Source of the DNA: Fusobacteriaceae bacterium | GTDB lineage: Bacteria > Fusobacteriota > Fusobacteriia > Fusobacteriales > Fusobacteriaceae | Direction of reading: 5' to 3' | DNA length: 21,031 bases | Assembly: GCA_016938425.1 (NCBI GenBank) | Contig: JAFGUR010000039.1 | Location: 1-21,031, forward strand | Shown: in pieces, positions 1-8,281 of the stretch | Numbering within the stretch: position 1 is the stretch's first letter | Layout: every line of letters starts with the position of its first letter | The notes under the pieces: model-generated | Seen by the model: the letters and a program-made list of their open reading frames with translations, nothing else | Database searches by the model: none | Told to the model about the DNA's origin: nothing | Translations under genes and position numbers: made by a program

Positions 1-903
1 AAGAATAGTGTAATTGGGAAAATTGAATATATCGATAGAAAAACAGGAGAAATTAGAGTAGAAAAAGTTCCGGGGGAAGGATATCTAAAATGGTTGTATT
101 ATAATCCTTTTGGAAAAATTACAGCAAAAACTATAGTAGCAAATAAATTTTTGTCTGAATATTATGGAACTAAGATGAAAAGTCCATCATCAAAAAACAA
201 AGTGAATGAATTTATAACAAATTTTGGGATTAATGTTAATGAATCTCAAAAAAAGAACTTTGAATCTTTTAATGATTTTTTTATTAGAAAGTTAAATGAA
301 AATGCAAGACCAATTGCTTTGGAGAGTGACAGTGTTGTTTCTCCAGCAGATGGGAAAATTCTTGCTTTTGAAAATTTGAAAGATATAGAAACTTTTTTTA
401 TTAAAGGGAAGGAATTTGATTTAAGAAAATTCTTTTTGGGAAATGATATTTATAAAAAATATGAGAATGGGACTTTATTAATAGTGAGATTATGCCCAGC
501 AGATTATCATAGATATCATTTCCCAATAGATGGTTTGGCTAAAAAAAGTGTAGATATTGGAGGAGATTTTTTATCAGTATCTCCTTATGCTGTTAAGCAA
601 AATATAGACATTTATTTTAATAATAAAAGGTCATATAATGAAATTGAAACTGAAAAATCAGGGACAGTTATAATGGCAGAAATAGGTGCTACTATGGTAG
701 GAAGTATCATTCCTACTTTTAAAGAAAATTCAAGTGTATCAAAAGGTGATGAAAAAGGGTATTTTGAATTTGGGGGTTCAACAGTAATTTTATTATTTGA
801 AAAAGGAAAAATAAATATAGATGAAGACATCCTTTTGAATACGAAAAAAGGATACGAAACATCTGTACTTATGGGAGAGAAAATAGGAATTTTAAAAAAT
901 TAG
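1..903 (+). CDS. psd: Phosphatidylserine decarboxylase proenzyme, 5' end cut by the window
   Basis: Converts phosphatidylserine to phosphatidylethanolamine at the inner membrane. The frame is open from base 1. A TTG at 94 could be read as a start, but the codons before it (…DRKTGEIRVEKVPGEGYLKW…) look like the normal N-terminus of the clostridial/fusobacterial Psd family, so the true start lies before the window. About 300 residues are visible. The charge-relay elements are present: SPADGK (Asp), PADYHRYHFP (His) and the GGST motif at bases 772-783, where self-cleavage between Gly and Ser would make a short alpha chain with an N-terminal pyruvoyl group. The C-terminus looks complete and a hairpin terminator follows. 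Family assignment is very secure; only the N-terminal boundary is unknown. Confidence 0.95.
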   Translation, partial: KNSVIGKIEYIDRKTGEIRVEKVPGEGYLKWLYYNPFGKITAKTIVANKFLSEYYGTKMKSPSSKNKVNEFITNFGINVNESQKKNFESFNDFFIRKLNENARPIALESDSVVSPADGKILAFENLKDIETFFIKGKEFDLRKFFLGNDIYKKYENGTLLIVRLCPADYHRYHFPIDGLAKKSVDIGGDFLSVSPYAVKQNIDIYFNNKRSYNEIETEKSGTVIMAEIGATMVGSIIPTFKENSSVSKGDEKGYFEFGGSTVILLFEKGKINIDEDILLNTKKGYETSVLMGEKIGILKN

Positions 904-932
904 ATAAGTGAAAAGATTTTAATTTATGTTTT

Positions 933-974
933 TAAGGGTGCTTAGCTTTATACAGCTAGCACCCTTAACTTTTT
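933..974 (+). terminator. Rho-independent terminator after psd
   Basis: An approximately 14-bp stem (TAAGGGTGC.TAGCT against AGCTAGCACCCTTA, one bulged T) with a short loop is followed by a TTTTT run at 970-974. The run touches the stop codon of the convergent MATE gene. On the minus strand the hairpin is not followed by a U tract, so it serves psd best and would be a poor terminator for the MATE operon. Confidence 0.8.
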
Positions 975-2310
975 AAAAACCTTTTCTATAATATTTTTCA
1001 AACCATCCAAATAGAATTATTCCCTTTAATATACTAGAAATAGTTATTGCCCACCAAATTCCATTTATTCCGATAATCTTTATTAATAAAATTGCCATTG
1101 GAATTCTTAATAAATTAAAAATTATTGAAATTATTGAAGGAGGTAAAGTTTTGGAAATTCCGTTAAAAGCTCCTGCTGTTGTAAGCTCAATGCACATAAA
1201 TATTTGAGAATATGCAACTATTTTTAAATAATCAATACCATAAAATAAAGTTTCTTTTTCTGGTATAAAAAATTCAAATATTTCTTTTGAGAAAAAGTAT
1301 AAAAGAACGGTTGCTAAAATACCTATTCCACTTATTAATTTAATTGCAATATTAAATCCATGTTTTATTCTGTCAATTTTCTTAGCTCCATAATTTTGAC
1401 CAACAAAAGCCGCAATCGCTCCTTGAAATCCTCCTGCAGTCATCCATGAGATAGACTCAATTTGAGCTCCTACCTTTTGAGCTGCAATTGCATAAGGACC
1501 CCATCCTGAAACCAGTCTTGCAATAACCATACTAATTCCTGTAAAAAGGCCACTTTGTAAGGCAGAAGGAATTCCTAAATTAAATATTTCTTTAGACTTT
1601 TGAGTATCTATTTTTTTTAGTATTTTTATATTTTTAAAAAAGTTATTTCCTTTAAAAATATACCAAATAAATAATAGTGTAACAATTAGTTGAGCAAGAA
1701 CCGTTGCTATTGCAGCTCCATAAACTCCCATAGGTTTGAAAATACCAAATCCAAATATTAATAAAGGATCCAAAATTATATTTGCTATAAGTCCAACAGT
1801 ATTAAAGTAAAAAGGTGTTTTACTATCTCCATAGCTGTTGAAAAGTCCAGTTAATAATGGATTAATAAAATTAAAAATTAAACCATAACTAACTATATTT
1901 AAATAATCTACGGAGTTTCTAATTACTTCTCTATCTCCTAGTTTAAAAAATGAAATTAATTGGTTTTTAAATATTTGCATAACTAAAAAATATATAAACG
2001 CAATTATTATATTTAGTTGAATAGAGGTAGAAGAGTATTCACTAGCTTCCTGCCAATTTTTTCTACCAATTGACTGGGAAACTTTAATTTCTGCTCCTAT
2101 TTTGGTTACTAAAATAAAAGCAAAGCTTAACCATAAGTAAAATCCTGCTGTTCCTGCTGAAGCAACTGCTTTTCCACCGACCCTTCCAAGCCAAATCATA
2201 TCTGTCATGTTGTAAGCCATTTGAATAAATGAGGTTCCTATTATTGGAAGAGAAAGAGATATTAACCCTTTTAAAATATCTCCTTCTGTCAAATCTAATT
2301 TAGCTTTCAT
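973..2310 (-). CDS. MATE-family multidrug/cation antiporter
   Basis: A 445-residue membrane protein of the usual MATE length, with about 12 hydrophobic segments in two halves. The N-terminus (LTEGDILKGLISLSLPIIG) and the region MAYNMTDMIWLGRVGGKAVASAG are typical of NorM/DinF-type MATE exporters, which expel drugs, toxins or metabolites in exchange for Na+ or H+. The start is supported by an AGGAG ribosome site 5 nt upstream. It is the second gene of a minus-strand operon, 8 bp after the stop of the SGNH-peptidase fusion gene, so both are probably transcribed from the promoter at 4052-4080. The substrate cannot be told from sequence, and the pairing with a peptidase does not by itself establish peptide export. 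Confidence 0.92.
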   Translation of the reverse strand: MKAKLDLTEGDILKGLISLSLPIIGTSFIQMAYNMTDMIWLGRVGGKAVASAGTAGFYLWLSFAFILVTKIGAEIKVSQSIGRKNWQEASEYSSTSIQLNIIIAFIYFLVMQIFKNQLISFFKLGDREVIRNSVDYLNIVSYGLIFNFINPLLTGLFNSYGDSKTPFYFNTVGLIANIILDPLLIFGFGIFKPMGVYGAAIATVLAQLIVTLLFIWYIFKGNNFFKNIKILKKIDTQKSKEIFNLGIPSALQSGLFTGISMVIARLVSGWGPYAIAAQKVGAQIESISWMTAGGFQGAIAAFVGQNYGAKKIDRIKHGFNIAIKLISGIGILATVLLYFFSKEIFEFFIPEKETLFYGIDYLKIVAYSQIFMCIELTTAGAFNGISKTLPPSIISIIFNLLRIPMAILLIKIIGINGIWWAITISSILKGIILFGWFEKYYRKGF

Positions 2311-2318
2311 TTCATCTC

Positions 2319-4013
2319 CTATTCAGTAATTTTATTAGCAATCTCAACTATTACTTCTACTGCCTTTTTCATAGAATCAAGTGAAATGTATTCATACTTT
2401 CCATGAAAGTTATGTCCTCCTGTAAAAATGTTAGGGCAAGGTAATCCCATGTATGAAAGTCTAGAACCATCTGTTCCACCTCTAATTGGTTTTACAAGGG
2501 GTTTAATACCTAAATTTTCCATAATTTTCTTAGGTAAATCAACTAAAAACATATGTGGTTCAACTTTTTCTTTCATATTAAAATAAGAATCTTCCATAGT
2601 AAGTTTAAATTTAGCATTAGGATATTTTTTCTCAAGGAAAGCTACTATATTTTTTGCTAATTCTTTTTTTTCATTAAATTTTTCTAAAGAGTGATCACGA
2701 ATTATGTAAGAAATTTCAGCATCTTCTATGGAACCTTTAACATCAGTTACCATAAAGAAACCTTCATAACCTTCAGTATATTCTGGTCTTTCATTTACAG
2801 GAAGCATAGAGTTAAATTCAAACACTAATTGACTTGCATGAATCATAGCATTTTTTGCAGAACCGGGATGGACACTTCTACCTGTGACTTTCAATGTTAA
2901 ACTTGAAGCATTAAAGTTTTCATACTCCAATTCTCCAATTTCTCCTCCATCTAAAGTATATGCATAACTAGCTCCTAATTTTTCAACGTTAAAATAATCT
3001 GCTCCTCTACCAATTTCTTCGTCTGGAGTAAATGCAACTTTTACTGTTCCATGCTCAATATGTGGATTATTTATTAAATATTCCATAGCAGTTATAATTT
3101 CAGCAATTCCAGCTTTATCATCTGCTCCTAAAAGAGAACTACCATCAGTGGTAATAAGAGTTTGGCCTTCATATTTTAATAAGCTTGGGAAATCCTTAGG
3201 ACTTAATATAGTTTCGTCATTTAATTTTATGTCTTTTCCATCATAATTTTCTATTACTTTTGCTTTACAATATGCACCATTATAGTCAGGGGCTGTGTCC
3301 ATGTGAGAAATAAAAGCAATTGTAGGAATATTTTTAGCTTCAGATGTCTTTTCCAAAGTTCCTATTAAATAACCGTTTTCATCTATTTCTACATTTTTTA
3401 GACCTATTGTTTTCATTTCTTCTTCTAAATATCTTGCAAACCATCTTTGTTCAAGGGTAGAAGGGAAAGTATTACTTTTAGAATTTGAAGTAGTATACCA
3501 TTTTGTATATTCCAAAAATCTATCTTTAATTCCTTGAGGTTTTCTATATTTATATATTTCTTTAGCTAAAAATCCATTTAAAAGTACATATCCTTCACCA
3601 TTTAAATGTAAGTTATCAATAGAAAACTTATTGCTTAAACATTCATTTTCTAAAAAAAAGCTGTTTATATTTATAAAATGTGAAAACATTTTTTCTAGTT
3701 CATAGTTTAATTTATTTATTTTTTCATTTAGAGCTTTGTCTCTGCTTGGCAGAATAGAGAAAACTTTTAAGTTCATGTTAGCCAATTTATCTTTGATTAT
3801 TTTAAAATTTTTAATTATTTCATTAAAATTTAAATTATTATTTAAATCGTTTACTCCAATCATTAAAAATGTTAAATTTCCTTCTTCCAATTGTGGGAAA
3901 TTATCTAACAAATCCTTTGTTGTCCATCCTGCTTTTCCAAAATTTAAAATATCAGTATGTTTAATAATGTTCCATTCTGTTATGCTATCTCCTAAAAGGT
4001 AGATTTTTTCCAT
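2319..4013 (-). CDS. pepT: SGNH/GDSL hydrolase fused to peptidase T (tripeptide aminopeptidase)
   Basis: A single 564-residue frame carries two enzymes. Residues 1-160 form an SGNH/GDSL hydrolase: block I GDS with Ser10, Gly26 region, GVND at 53-56, and Asp133/His136 in DNLHLN. This is probably an esterase or deacylase. Residues 162-564 are a full M20 peptidase T, which removes the N-terminal residue from tripeptides. The expected zinc and catalytic residues are visible: SHMD (His237, Asp239), GADDKAG (Asp298), TPDEEIG (Glu332/Glu333), LDGGE (Asp355) and HGKYE (His537). I chose the ATG at 4013 because AGGAGG lies 7 nt upstream. A TTG 33 nt further up coincides with the predicted transcription start and has no ribosome site. 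There is no signal peptide, so it is cytoplasmic. Both domains look catalytically intact. The fusion is unusual; ordinary PepT is about 410 residues. Confidence 0.9.
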   Translation of the reverse strand: MEKIYLLGDSITEWNIIKHTDILNFGKAGWTTKDLLDNFPQLEEGNLTFLMIGVNDLNNNLNFNEIIKNFKIIKDKLANMNLKVFSILPSRDKALNEKINKLNYELEKMFSHFININSFFLENECLSNKFSIDNLHLNGEGYVLLNGFLAKEIYKYRKPQGIKDRFLEYTKWYTTSNSKSNTFPSTLEQRWFARYLEEEMKTIGLKNVEIDENGYLIGTLEKTSEAKNIPTIAFISHMDTAPDYNGAYCKAKVIENYDGKDIKLNDETILSPKDFPSLLKYEGQTLITTDGSSLLGADDKAGIAEIITAMEYLINNPHIEHGTVKVAFTPDEEIGRGADYFNVEKLGASYAYTLDGGEIGELEYENFNASSLTLKVTGRSVHPGSAKNAMIHASQLVFEFNSMLPVNERPEYTEGYEGFFMVTDVKGSIEDAEISYIIRDHSLEKFNEKKELAKNIVAFLEKKYPNAKFKLTMEDSYFNMKEKVEPHMFLVDLPKKIMENLGIKPLVKPIRGGTDGSRLSYMGLPCPNIFTGGHNFHGKYEYISLDSMKKAVEVIVEIANKITE

Positions 4014-4051
4014 GATTAATCCTCCTAAAGATTTAAATTGATACAATATAA

Positions 4052-4080
4052 AGTATAAAGTGATTTAAAAGATAAGTCAA
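4052..4080 (-). promoter_or_regulatory. Promoter of the SGNH-PepT/MATE operon
   Basis: Read on the minus strand, TTGACT (4080-4075), a 17-nt spacer and TATACT (4057-4052) make a near-consensus vegetative promoter. The predicted start is near 4045, giving a leader of about 30 nt to the ATG at 4013. No operator-like repeat is obvious here. Confidence 0.75.
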
Positions 4081-4100
4081 TAAAAATAGCTGTAAATGGG

Positions 4101-4124
4101 AAAAGAGCCCGAAGGCTCTTTTTT
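4101..4124 (-). terminator. Terminator with UUCG loop between the two minus-strand transcription units
   Basis: The perfect stem AAAAGAGCC/GGCTCTTTT carries a stable TTCG loop on the minus strand (CGAA on the plus strand) and is T-rich on both sides. It ends the transcript of the small secreted-protein gene, about 90 nt after its stop codon, before the promoter of the next operon. It could act in either direction. Confidence 0.8.
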
Positions 4125-4214
4125 GATTAAAATTAAGGAAAGATATGCTTACTATGTTAATCAGAAATACAAGATAAATATATCATTGTTTACCAATTTA
4201 GTCAAGTATTTTTT

Positions 4215-4790
4215 TTATAATTTTTCTTTAATTTTGTTAAATTCTTTATATTCAGTATCTAAGTCTTTAGTAAACTCAGTTCCGTTTTCAATATTTTCAA
4301 TGATTTTATTAATATCTTTATCTTTTGAATAATATTCAATGACATACCTATCATTAGTAAAAAGATTAAAAATAATTTTAACTCTATCTGTTTCCCATTC
4401 AAAATAGTTTTTAATGTTATAAGTTTTATAATTTTCTCCATATTTCCATATTAAATATTGCTTAGTTCTTTCAAAGGAGCTATCACTTTCATTAATTTCT
4501 TTTTCATATGTACCTTTATATAATTTATTATCAATAAAATTAAAAGTTACACGAAATCTTCCTAGACTTTCTAATTCATCATAAAAGAAATAGCTTTCTT
4601 CAGAAAAGTTATATATTTTATCTCCATAATGTGTATTGAAAATTTTACTTTTAAAATCCTTTTGATAGGTAACTTTTGATAAATTTTCATTTTTTAGCAT
4701 CATTCCTGGGCTATCACCCCAATTATTATACCTAAAATCCCCTCCAAAAATACTGTAGCAAAACATGAATGCAATAATTATTTTTTTCAT
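4215..4790 (-). CDS. Small secreted protein of unknown function
   Basis: 191 residues beginning with a short signal peptide (MKKIIIAFMFCYSIFG, cut probable just after it). A Cys occurs in the hydrophobic core but without a convincing lipobox. The mature part opens with RYNNWGDSPGMM, a Trp-Gly-x-Ser pattern that I associate with small exported hypothetical proteins of anaerobes. The rest is rich in Tyr, Lys and Asp/Glu and looks like a mixed alpha/beta fold with a charged helical tail. The start is supported by AAGGAG 8 nt upstream and by a consensus promoter. It stands alone, divergent from the helicase gene. I do not recognise a function; an envelope or periplasmic location is likely. Confidence 0.75.
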   Translation of the reverse strand: MKKIIIAFMFCYSIFGGDFRYNNWGDSPGMMLKNENLSKVTYQKDFKSKIFNTHYGDKIYNFSEESYFFYDELESLGRFRVTFNFIDNKLYKGTYEKEINESDSSFERTKQYLIWKYGENYKTYNIKNYFEWETDRVKIIFNLFTNDRYVIEYYSKDKDINKIIENIENGTEFTKDLDTEYKEFNKIKEKL

Positions 4791-4819
4791 AATAAATCTC
4801 CTTAAAATGTCTTTTAGAT

Positions 4820-4848
4820 ATTATAACCGAAAATTAGAAACTTTTCAA
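4820..4848 (-). promoter_or_regulatory. Consensus promoter of the small secreted-protein gene
   Basis: On the minus strand TTGAAA (4848-4843), a 17-nt spacer and a perfect TATAAT (4825-4820) lie about 30 nt above the start codon at 4790. It is back-to-back with the helicase promoter 16 bp away, so one regulator could affect both. Confidence 0.75.
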
Positions 4849-4863
4849 AAAACTTTGAAAAAT

Positions 4864-4892
4864 TTGCTTTTTTTTTACTTCTTTGTTAAAAT
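4864..4892 (+). promoter_or_regulatory. Promoter of the helicase gene
   Basis: TTGCTT (4864-4869), a 17-nt T-rich spacer and TAAAAT (4887-4892) are well placed for a start near 4899. That leaves a very short leader carrying AAGGAGG (4907-4913). The ATG at 4919 is therefore the initiator, and the in-frame ATG at 4883 lies upstream of the predicted transcript start. Confidence 0.65.
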
Positions 4893-4918
4893 ATACTGTC
4901 AATTTCAAGGAGGTAACA

Positions 4919-6442
4919 ATGTCCTGGACAGAAGAACAAAAACAAATTATAAAGTGCCAAGATCCTCTTATCGTTGTTAATGCTTGTGCTGGTTCTGGTA
5001 AAACAGCTACTTTACTTGGTATAATGAAAGCTAATCCTAATAAAAAAATTTTATATATAGTTTTTAATACTTCTATGAAGCAAGAAGCAGAAGAAAAAGT
5101 TAGAAAGTATAAGTTTTATCATGTTCATATAAAAACATCTCACGGTTTAGCTTATAAACATTTTGGTAGAATGAACAGTTTAGGGAATGTTAGTTATTTA
5201 GACATAGCAAGTTATTTTTCTTGGGGAGATAGTCCTCAAAGAAGAGGATACTTAAGAACTCTATATTCATATTATAAAAAATATCTTCAATCTGCATATA
5301 ATTCTGTTGAAGAATTTTGTGCTTTTTATAAAGAAGAGCTTATAATAAAATTAAAAACATACATAAAAAATGCATCTATTGAAGAGGCAGTTAAAAATAT
5401 GCATAAAATTTGGAATGCAATGGAAACTGGTAAAACTAAGATGACTCATGATTTTTATTTGAAATATTTTGCAGTAAGTACAGTAATTGAGAATTCTTAT
5501 GATATAGTATTACTTGATGAGGCTCAAGATACTAATGAAATTATGCTTAGAATAATGGAGAATAAATTTCCAAATGCCAGAAAAATTATTGTTGGAGACC
5601 ATAATCAATCTATTTATGGTTGGCGTGGGGCAATAAATGCAATGGAATTTTTTGAGAAATTACCAAATTCTACAAAGTTATCATTAACTAATTCTTTTAG
5701 AGTTGGGATGAGAACAGCAAATTTAGCAAATTTAGTTATTAATGCTAAAAAAGATTTTTTCAATGAAATGAAAGGTTTAAATAATAATCAAGATATTATT
5801 ACTGGGTCAAGAGACCCGTTATCTTATACATATTTGGCAAGAACAAATGCAACATTATTTGAATTTGGAGTTAATAATATGGATAAAAAACTTCATTTTA
5901 ATAATAATGTTAGCTTTAAAGTCCTTGAGGAAGTTTATGAATTGTACTCTGGAAATAGTTCTAAGGTAGAGGATCCAAGGTTAAAAATGTTTAGTGATTT
6001 TAATTCATTAAAGTTTCACGTGGAAGAGGACGGAATAGAAGAAGCAGAAATTAAGATTGCTGTTAATGTTGTTGAAAAATATAAAGAAGACACTAAGAAA
6101 CATTTGGAAGATTTGAAAAGGAATATTACTACAAAAGAAAAATGTGATATTATTTTGAGTACTGTTCATGCTTCAAAAGGATTAGAGTATGAAAAAGTTA
6201 TTCTTGCAGAAGATTTTGTAAATATTAATAAAATTCAAGAAAGAATTAATTTTTTAGAAAATAAGATTTTTTCAGAAAGCAAAAATCCAGAAAAATTAAA
6301 AAAAATTAAAAGTACTTATGACGATTTATTATGTTGGTTTAAGGAAGAATGTAATATTCTTTATGTAGCTTTAACTCGGTCTTATAGTCATTTAATATTA
6401 AATAGTGAACTAGAAAAAATAATTTCAAAATATAAAATTTAA
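4919..6442 (+). CDS. Compact UvrD/FBH1-like superfamily 1 DNA helicase
   Basis: 507 residues with a complete set of SF1A helicase motifs: Walker A ACAGSGKT (22-29), motif II LLDEAQD (198-204), motif III GDHNQSIYGWRG (226-237), motif IV SFR (259-261), motif V STVHASKGLEYEKV (414-427) and motif VI NILYVALTRS (479-488). It is much shorter than UvrD, Rep or PcrA (about 650-750 residues), so the 1B/2B accessory domains must be reduced. The Walker A neighbourhood (VVNACAGSGKTATLLG, then FNTSMKQEAEEKV and TSHGLAYK) is most like FBH1-type helicases, without the F-box. Expected activity is 3'-5' ATP-driven translocation on single-stranded DNA, in repair or in removing recombinase. The start is set by AAGGAGG 5 nt upstream. 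It is monocistronic, ending at a GAAA-loop terminator. Confidence 0.9.
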   Translation: MSWTEEQKQIIKCQDPLIVVNACAGSGKTATLLGIMKANPNKKILYIVFNTSMKQEAEEKVRKYKFYHVHIKTSHGLAYKHFGRMNSLGNVSYLDIASYFSWGDSPQRRGYLRTLYSYYKKYLQSAYNSVEEFCAFYKEELIIKLKTYIKNASIEEAVKNMHKIWNAMETGKTKMTHDFYLKYFAVSTVIENSYDIVLLDEAQDTNEIMLRIMENKFPNARKIIVGDHNQSIYGWRGAINAMEFFEKLPNSTKLSLTNSFRVGMRTANLANLVINAKKDFFNEMKGLNNNQDIITGSRDPLSYTYLARTNATLFEFGVNNMDKKLHFNNNVSFKVLEEVYELYSGNSSKVEDPRLKMFSDFNSLKFHVEEDGIEEAEIKIAVNVVEKYKEDTKKHLEDLKRNITTKEKCDIILSTVHASKGLEYEKVILAEDFVNINKIQERINFLENKIFSESKNPEKLKKIKSTYDDLLCWFKEECNILYVALTRSYSHLILNSELEKIISKYKI

Positions 6443-6450
6443 TATGATAT

Positions 6451-6477
6451 AAAAGAATTAGGAAACTAATTCTTTTT
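6451..6477 (+). terminator. Terminator of the helicase gene with GAAA loop
   Basis: An 11-bp perfect stem (AAAAGAATTAG/CTAATTCTTTT) closed by a GAAA tetraloop ends in a run of T, 8 nt after the stop codon. Confidence 0.9.
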
Positions 6478-6562
6478 TAAATATCTGAAATCATAATTTA
6501 ATGTATTAGGCATTAGTTGAAATATAGTAGAGGAATCTTCCTTATATTAATAATTAAAAATC

Positions 6563-6592
6563 CTTGTTATTAAGGGAATAATAAGTTAGAAT
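6563..6592 (+). promoter_or_regulatory. Candidate promoter with internal inverted repeat, diguanylate cyclase gene
   Basis: TTGTTA (6564-6569), 17-nt spacer and TAGAAT (6587-6592) form a reasonable promoter about 65 nt above the start codon. Between and over these boxes lies an inverted repeat, CTTGTTATT (6563-6571) and AATAATAAG (6577-6585), matching at 8 of 9 positions with a 5-nt gap. It is placed where a repressor would block the polymerase. The rest of the 6478-6662 gap shows nothing else I can identify. Confidence 0.45.
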
Positions 6593-6662
6593 TACATGAG
6601 GCTACAAGTAAGGAATTATAATTAATAATTTCTTGCAAATATAAAGAATTTAAGGTGATTTT

Positions 6663-8168
6663 ATGAATATAAATATATATTTTATTCTTTTTCTTATTTT
6701 AAGCTTAGAATCATTTATACTTTTTGCATATTCTACTTTGAAAGTAAAAAATGGTTTTGCACAAACATTTTCATTTTTATGTTTAGCTATGTCTATTTAT
6801 CAATTTTTTTATGCTTTTGAATTAGCTTCTCCTTCAGGTGAAAGCATAATGTTTTTTGGGAAACTAGAATATATAGGAGAAGTTTTTATGGCTCCCATAT
6901 GGGCCATATTAGCTTATAAGTTTTACTACAAAAAAAATATAAATCTAAGAATACAATTATTAATGTTTATATTGCCTTTATTAGTGTTACTTTTTGCACT
7001 TACTAATGATTTACATCAGTTATTTTATAGAGAAATTACAATTAAAGCTTATGATAATTTTATTATTGGAAGCATTGAAAAAGGTCCTGTTTACTATGTG
7101 CATGTGTTTTATTCTTATATATTAATAATGTATGGGCAATATCTTTTTATTAAGAGTTGGAAAGAAAATAAAGGTATAAGAAAGAGACAAGCCCGATTAT
7201 TATTTTTTAGTGCTTTTATTCCTGTTTTGTTTGGGACATTATTTTTAATTAAAGTTATACCACAGCAACTAGACCCTATGCCAATGTCATTTGCAGTATT
7301 TTCCACATTTGGATATTTTGTAATTTTTAAACATGGATTTTTAGAGATGAGAGAGAAAATTAGAGAAATTTCTTTTGAACAAATAAGTGAGGGAATATTT
7401 GTTACAGATTATGAAGGAAAGCTTATTGATGCAAATATTACAGCTAAAAATATTTTTAGTTTTCTAAATAATTTAGGACTTTCTATATTTGACATAAATA
7501 GCGAAATTTTTTCAAATGGAAGAAAAAATTTTGAAGTAAAAATTAATAATAAATATTATGAATTTAAAATAACAGATATCATTGAAAAAAACAAAAAAAT
7601 TGGTGAAATATATATATTTCAAGATATTACAGAGAAAAAAGTTTTCATTGAAAAACTAAAACATAATGCAAAATATGATTTTTTAAGTCAATTATATAAT
7701 AGACACGAATTTTATAGACTTTCAAAAATAAGCCTTAAATCCTCTAGTAATCCTGTAACGATTATGTTAATTGATATTGATCACTTTAAGAATATAAATG
7801 ACACTTATGGTCATATTTTAGGCGACTTGGTAATAAAAAAAGTAGCTTCTATTATTAAAACCATTGGAAATAAAAATTCCATTATTGGAAGATTTGGAGG
7901 AGAAGAGTTTATTTTACTTTTGCCTAATACTGATAAAAGTACAGCTAAAATAGAAAGTGAAAGATTAAGAAGGACTATAGAAGAATCTAGAGTTTATTTT
8001 AAAAATAGAACTGTGAAATTCACTATAAGTATAGGAGTATATTCAGAGGATAGAATATCAAACTATAATTTAGAAGAGCTTGTTTATAAGGCAGATCAAG
8101 CACTCTATGAAGCTAAAAATAAGGGGAGAAATAGAGTTGATTTTTATAAAAATGAGCAAAATATGTAA
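6663..8168 (+). CDS. Membrane sensor diguanylate cyclase (7TM-PAS-GGDEF)
   Basis: Predicted to make cyclic di-GMP from two GTP in response to a membrane or periplasmic signal. Residues 1-225 hold about seven hydrophobic segments, resembling the 7TM sensory region found at the N-terminus of some histidine kinases. Residues 235-325 look like a PAS domain (FVTDYEGKLIDANITAKNIF). Residues 335-496 form the GGDEF domain with LYNRHEF, IDIDHFKNINDTYGH and the signature GGEEF at 412-416, so it should be active. The RxxD inhibitory site normally found just before GGEEF is absent; NKNS (403-406) occupies that position. AAGGTGA precedes the ATG. It stands alone, with its own candidate promoter. No phosphodiesterase or PilZ partner is in the window. 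Confidence 0.9.
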   Translation: MNINIYFILFLILSLESFILFAYSTLKVKNGFAQTFSFLCLAMSIYQFFYAFELASPSGESIMFFGKLEYIGEVFMAPIWAILAYKFYYKKNINLRIQLLMFILPLLVLLFALTNDLHQLFYREITIKAYDNFIIGSIEKGPVYYVHVFYSYILIMYGQYLFIKSWKENKGIRKRQARLLFFSAFIPVLFGTLFLIKVIPQQLDPMPMSFAVFSTFGYFVIFKHGFLEMREKIREISFEQISEGIFVTDYEGKLIDANITAKNIFSFLNNLGLSIFDINSEIFSNGRKNFEVKINNKYYEFKITDIIEKNKKIGEIYIFQDITEKKVFIEKLKHNAKYDFLSQLYNRHEFYRLSKISLKSSSNPVTIMLIDIDHFKNINDTYGHILGDLVIKKVASIIKTIGNKNSIIGRFGGEEFILLLPNTDKSTAKIESERLRRTIEESRVYFKNRTVKFTISIGVYSEDRISNYNLEELVYKADQALYEAKNKGRNRVDFYKNEQNM

Positions 8169-8226
8169 GAATTAGCTTATATAAATCATTAATATTCTTA
8201 ATTTAGCTAGACATTGAATGTTTTTT

Positions 8227-8255
8227 TTGATAGTATTCTAATTAAGGAATGTAAT
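8227..8255 (+). promoter_or_regulatory. Promoter of the YD-repeat protein/isomerase unit
   Basis: TTGATA (8227-8232), a 17-nt spacer and TGTAAT (8250-8255) lie 26 nt above the start codon, followed by AGGAGG (8271-8276). The 8169-8226 stretch before it shows no convincing terminator for the preceding gene. Confidence 0.6.
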
Positions 8256-8281
8256 TCTAAAATTTACAACAGGAGGTAAAA

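Noticed and set aside
94..903. TTG at 94 as the true start of psd
   Set aside because: The frame stays open to base 1 and the upstream codons match the usual N-terminal segment of the family, so the gene is truncated by the window instead.
4259..4441. Minus-strand 60-residue frame overlapping the small secreted-protein gene
   Set aside because: Shifted-frame shadow of the 191-residue gene that has a signal peptide, ribosome site and promoter.
8215..8228. ACATTGAATGT followed by eight T as a terminator for the cyclase gene
   Set aside because: The arms are separated by a single base, too close to fold as a hairpin.
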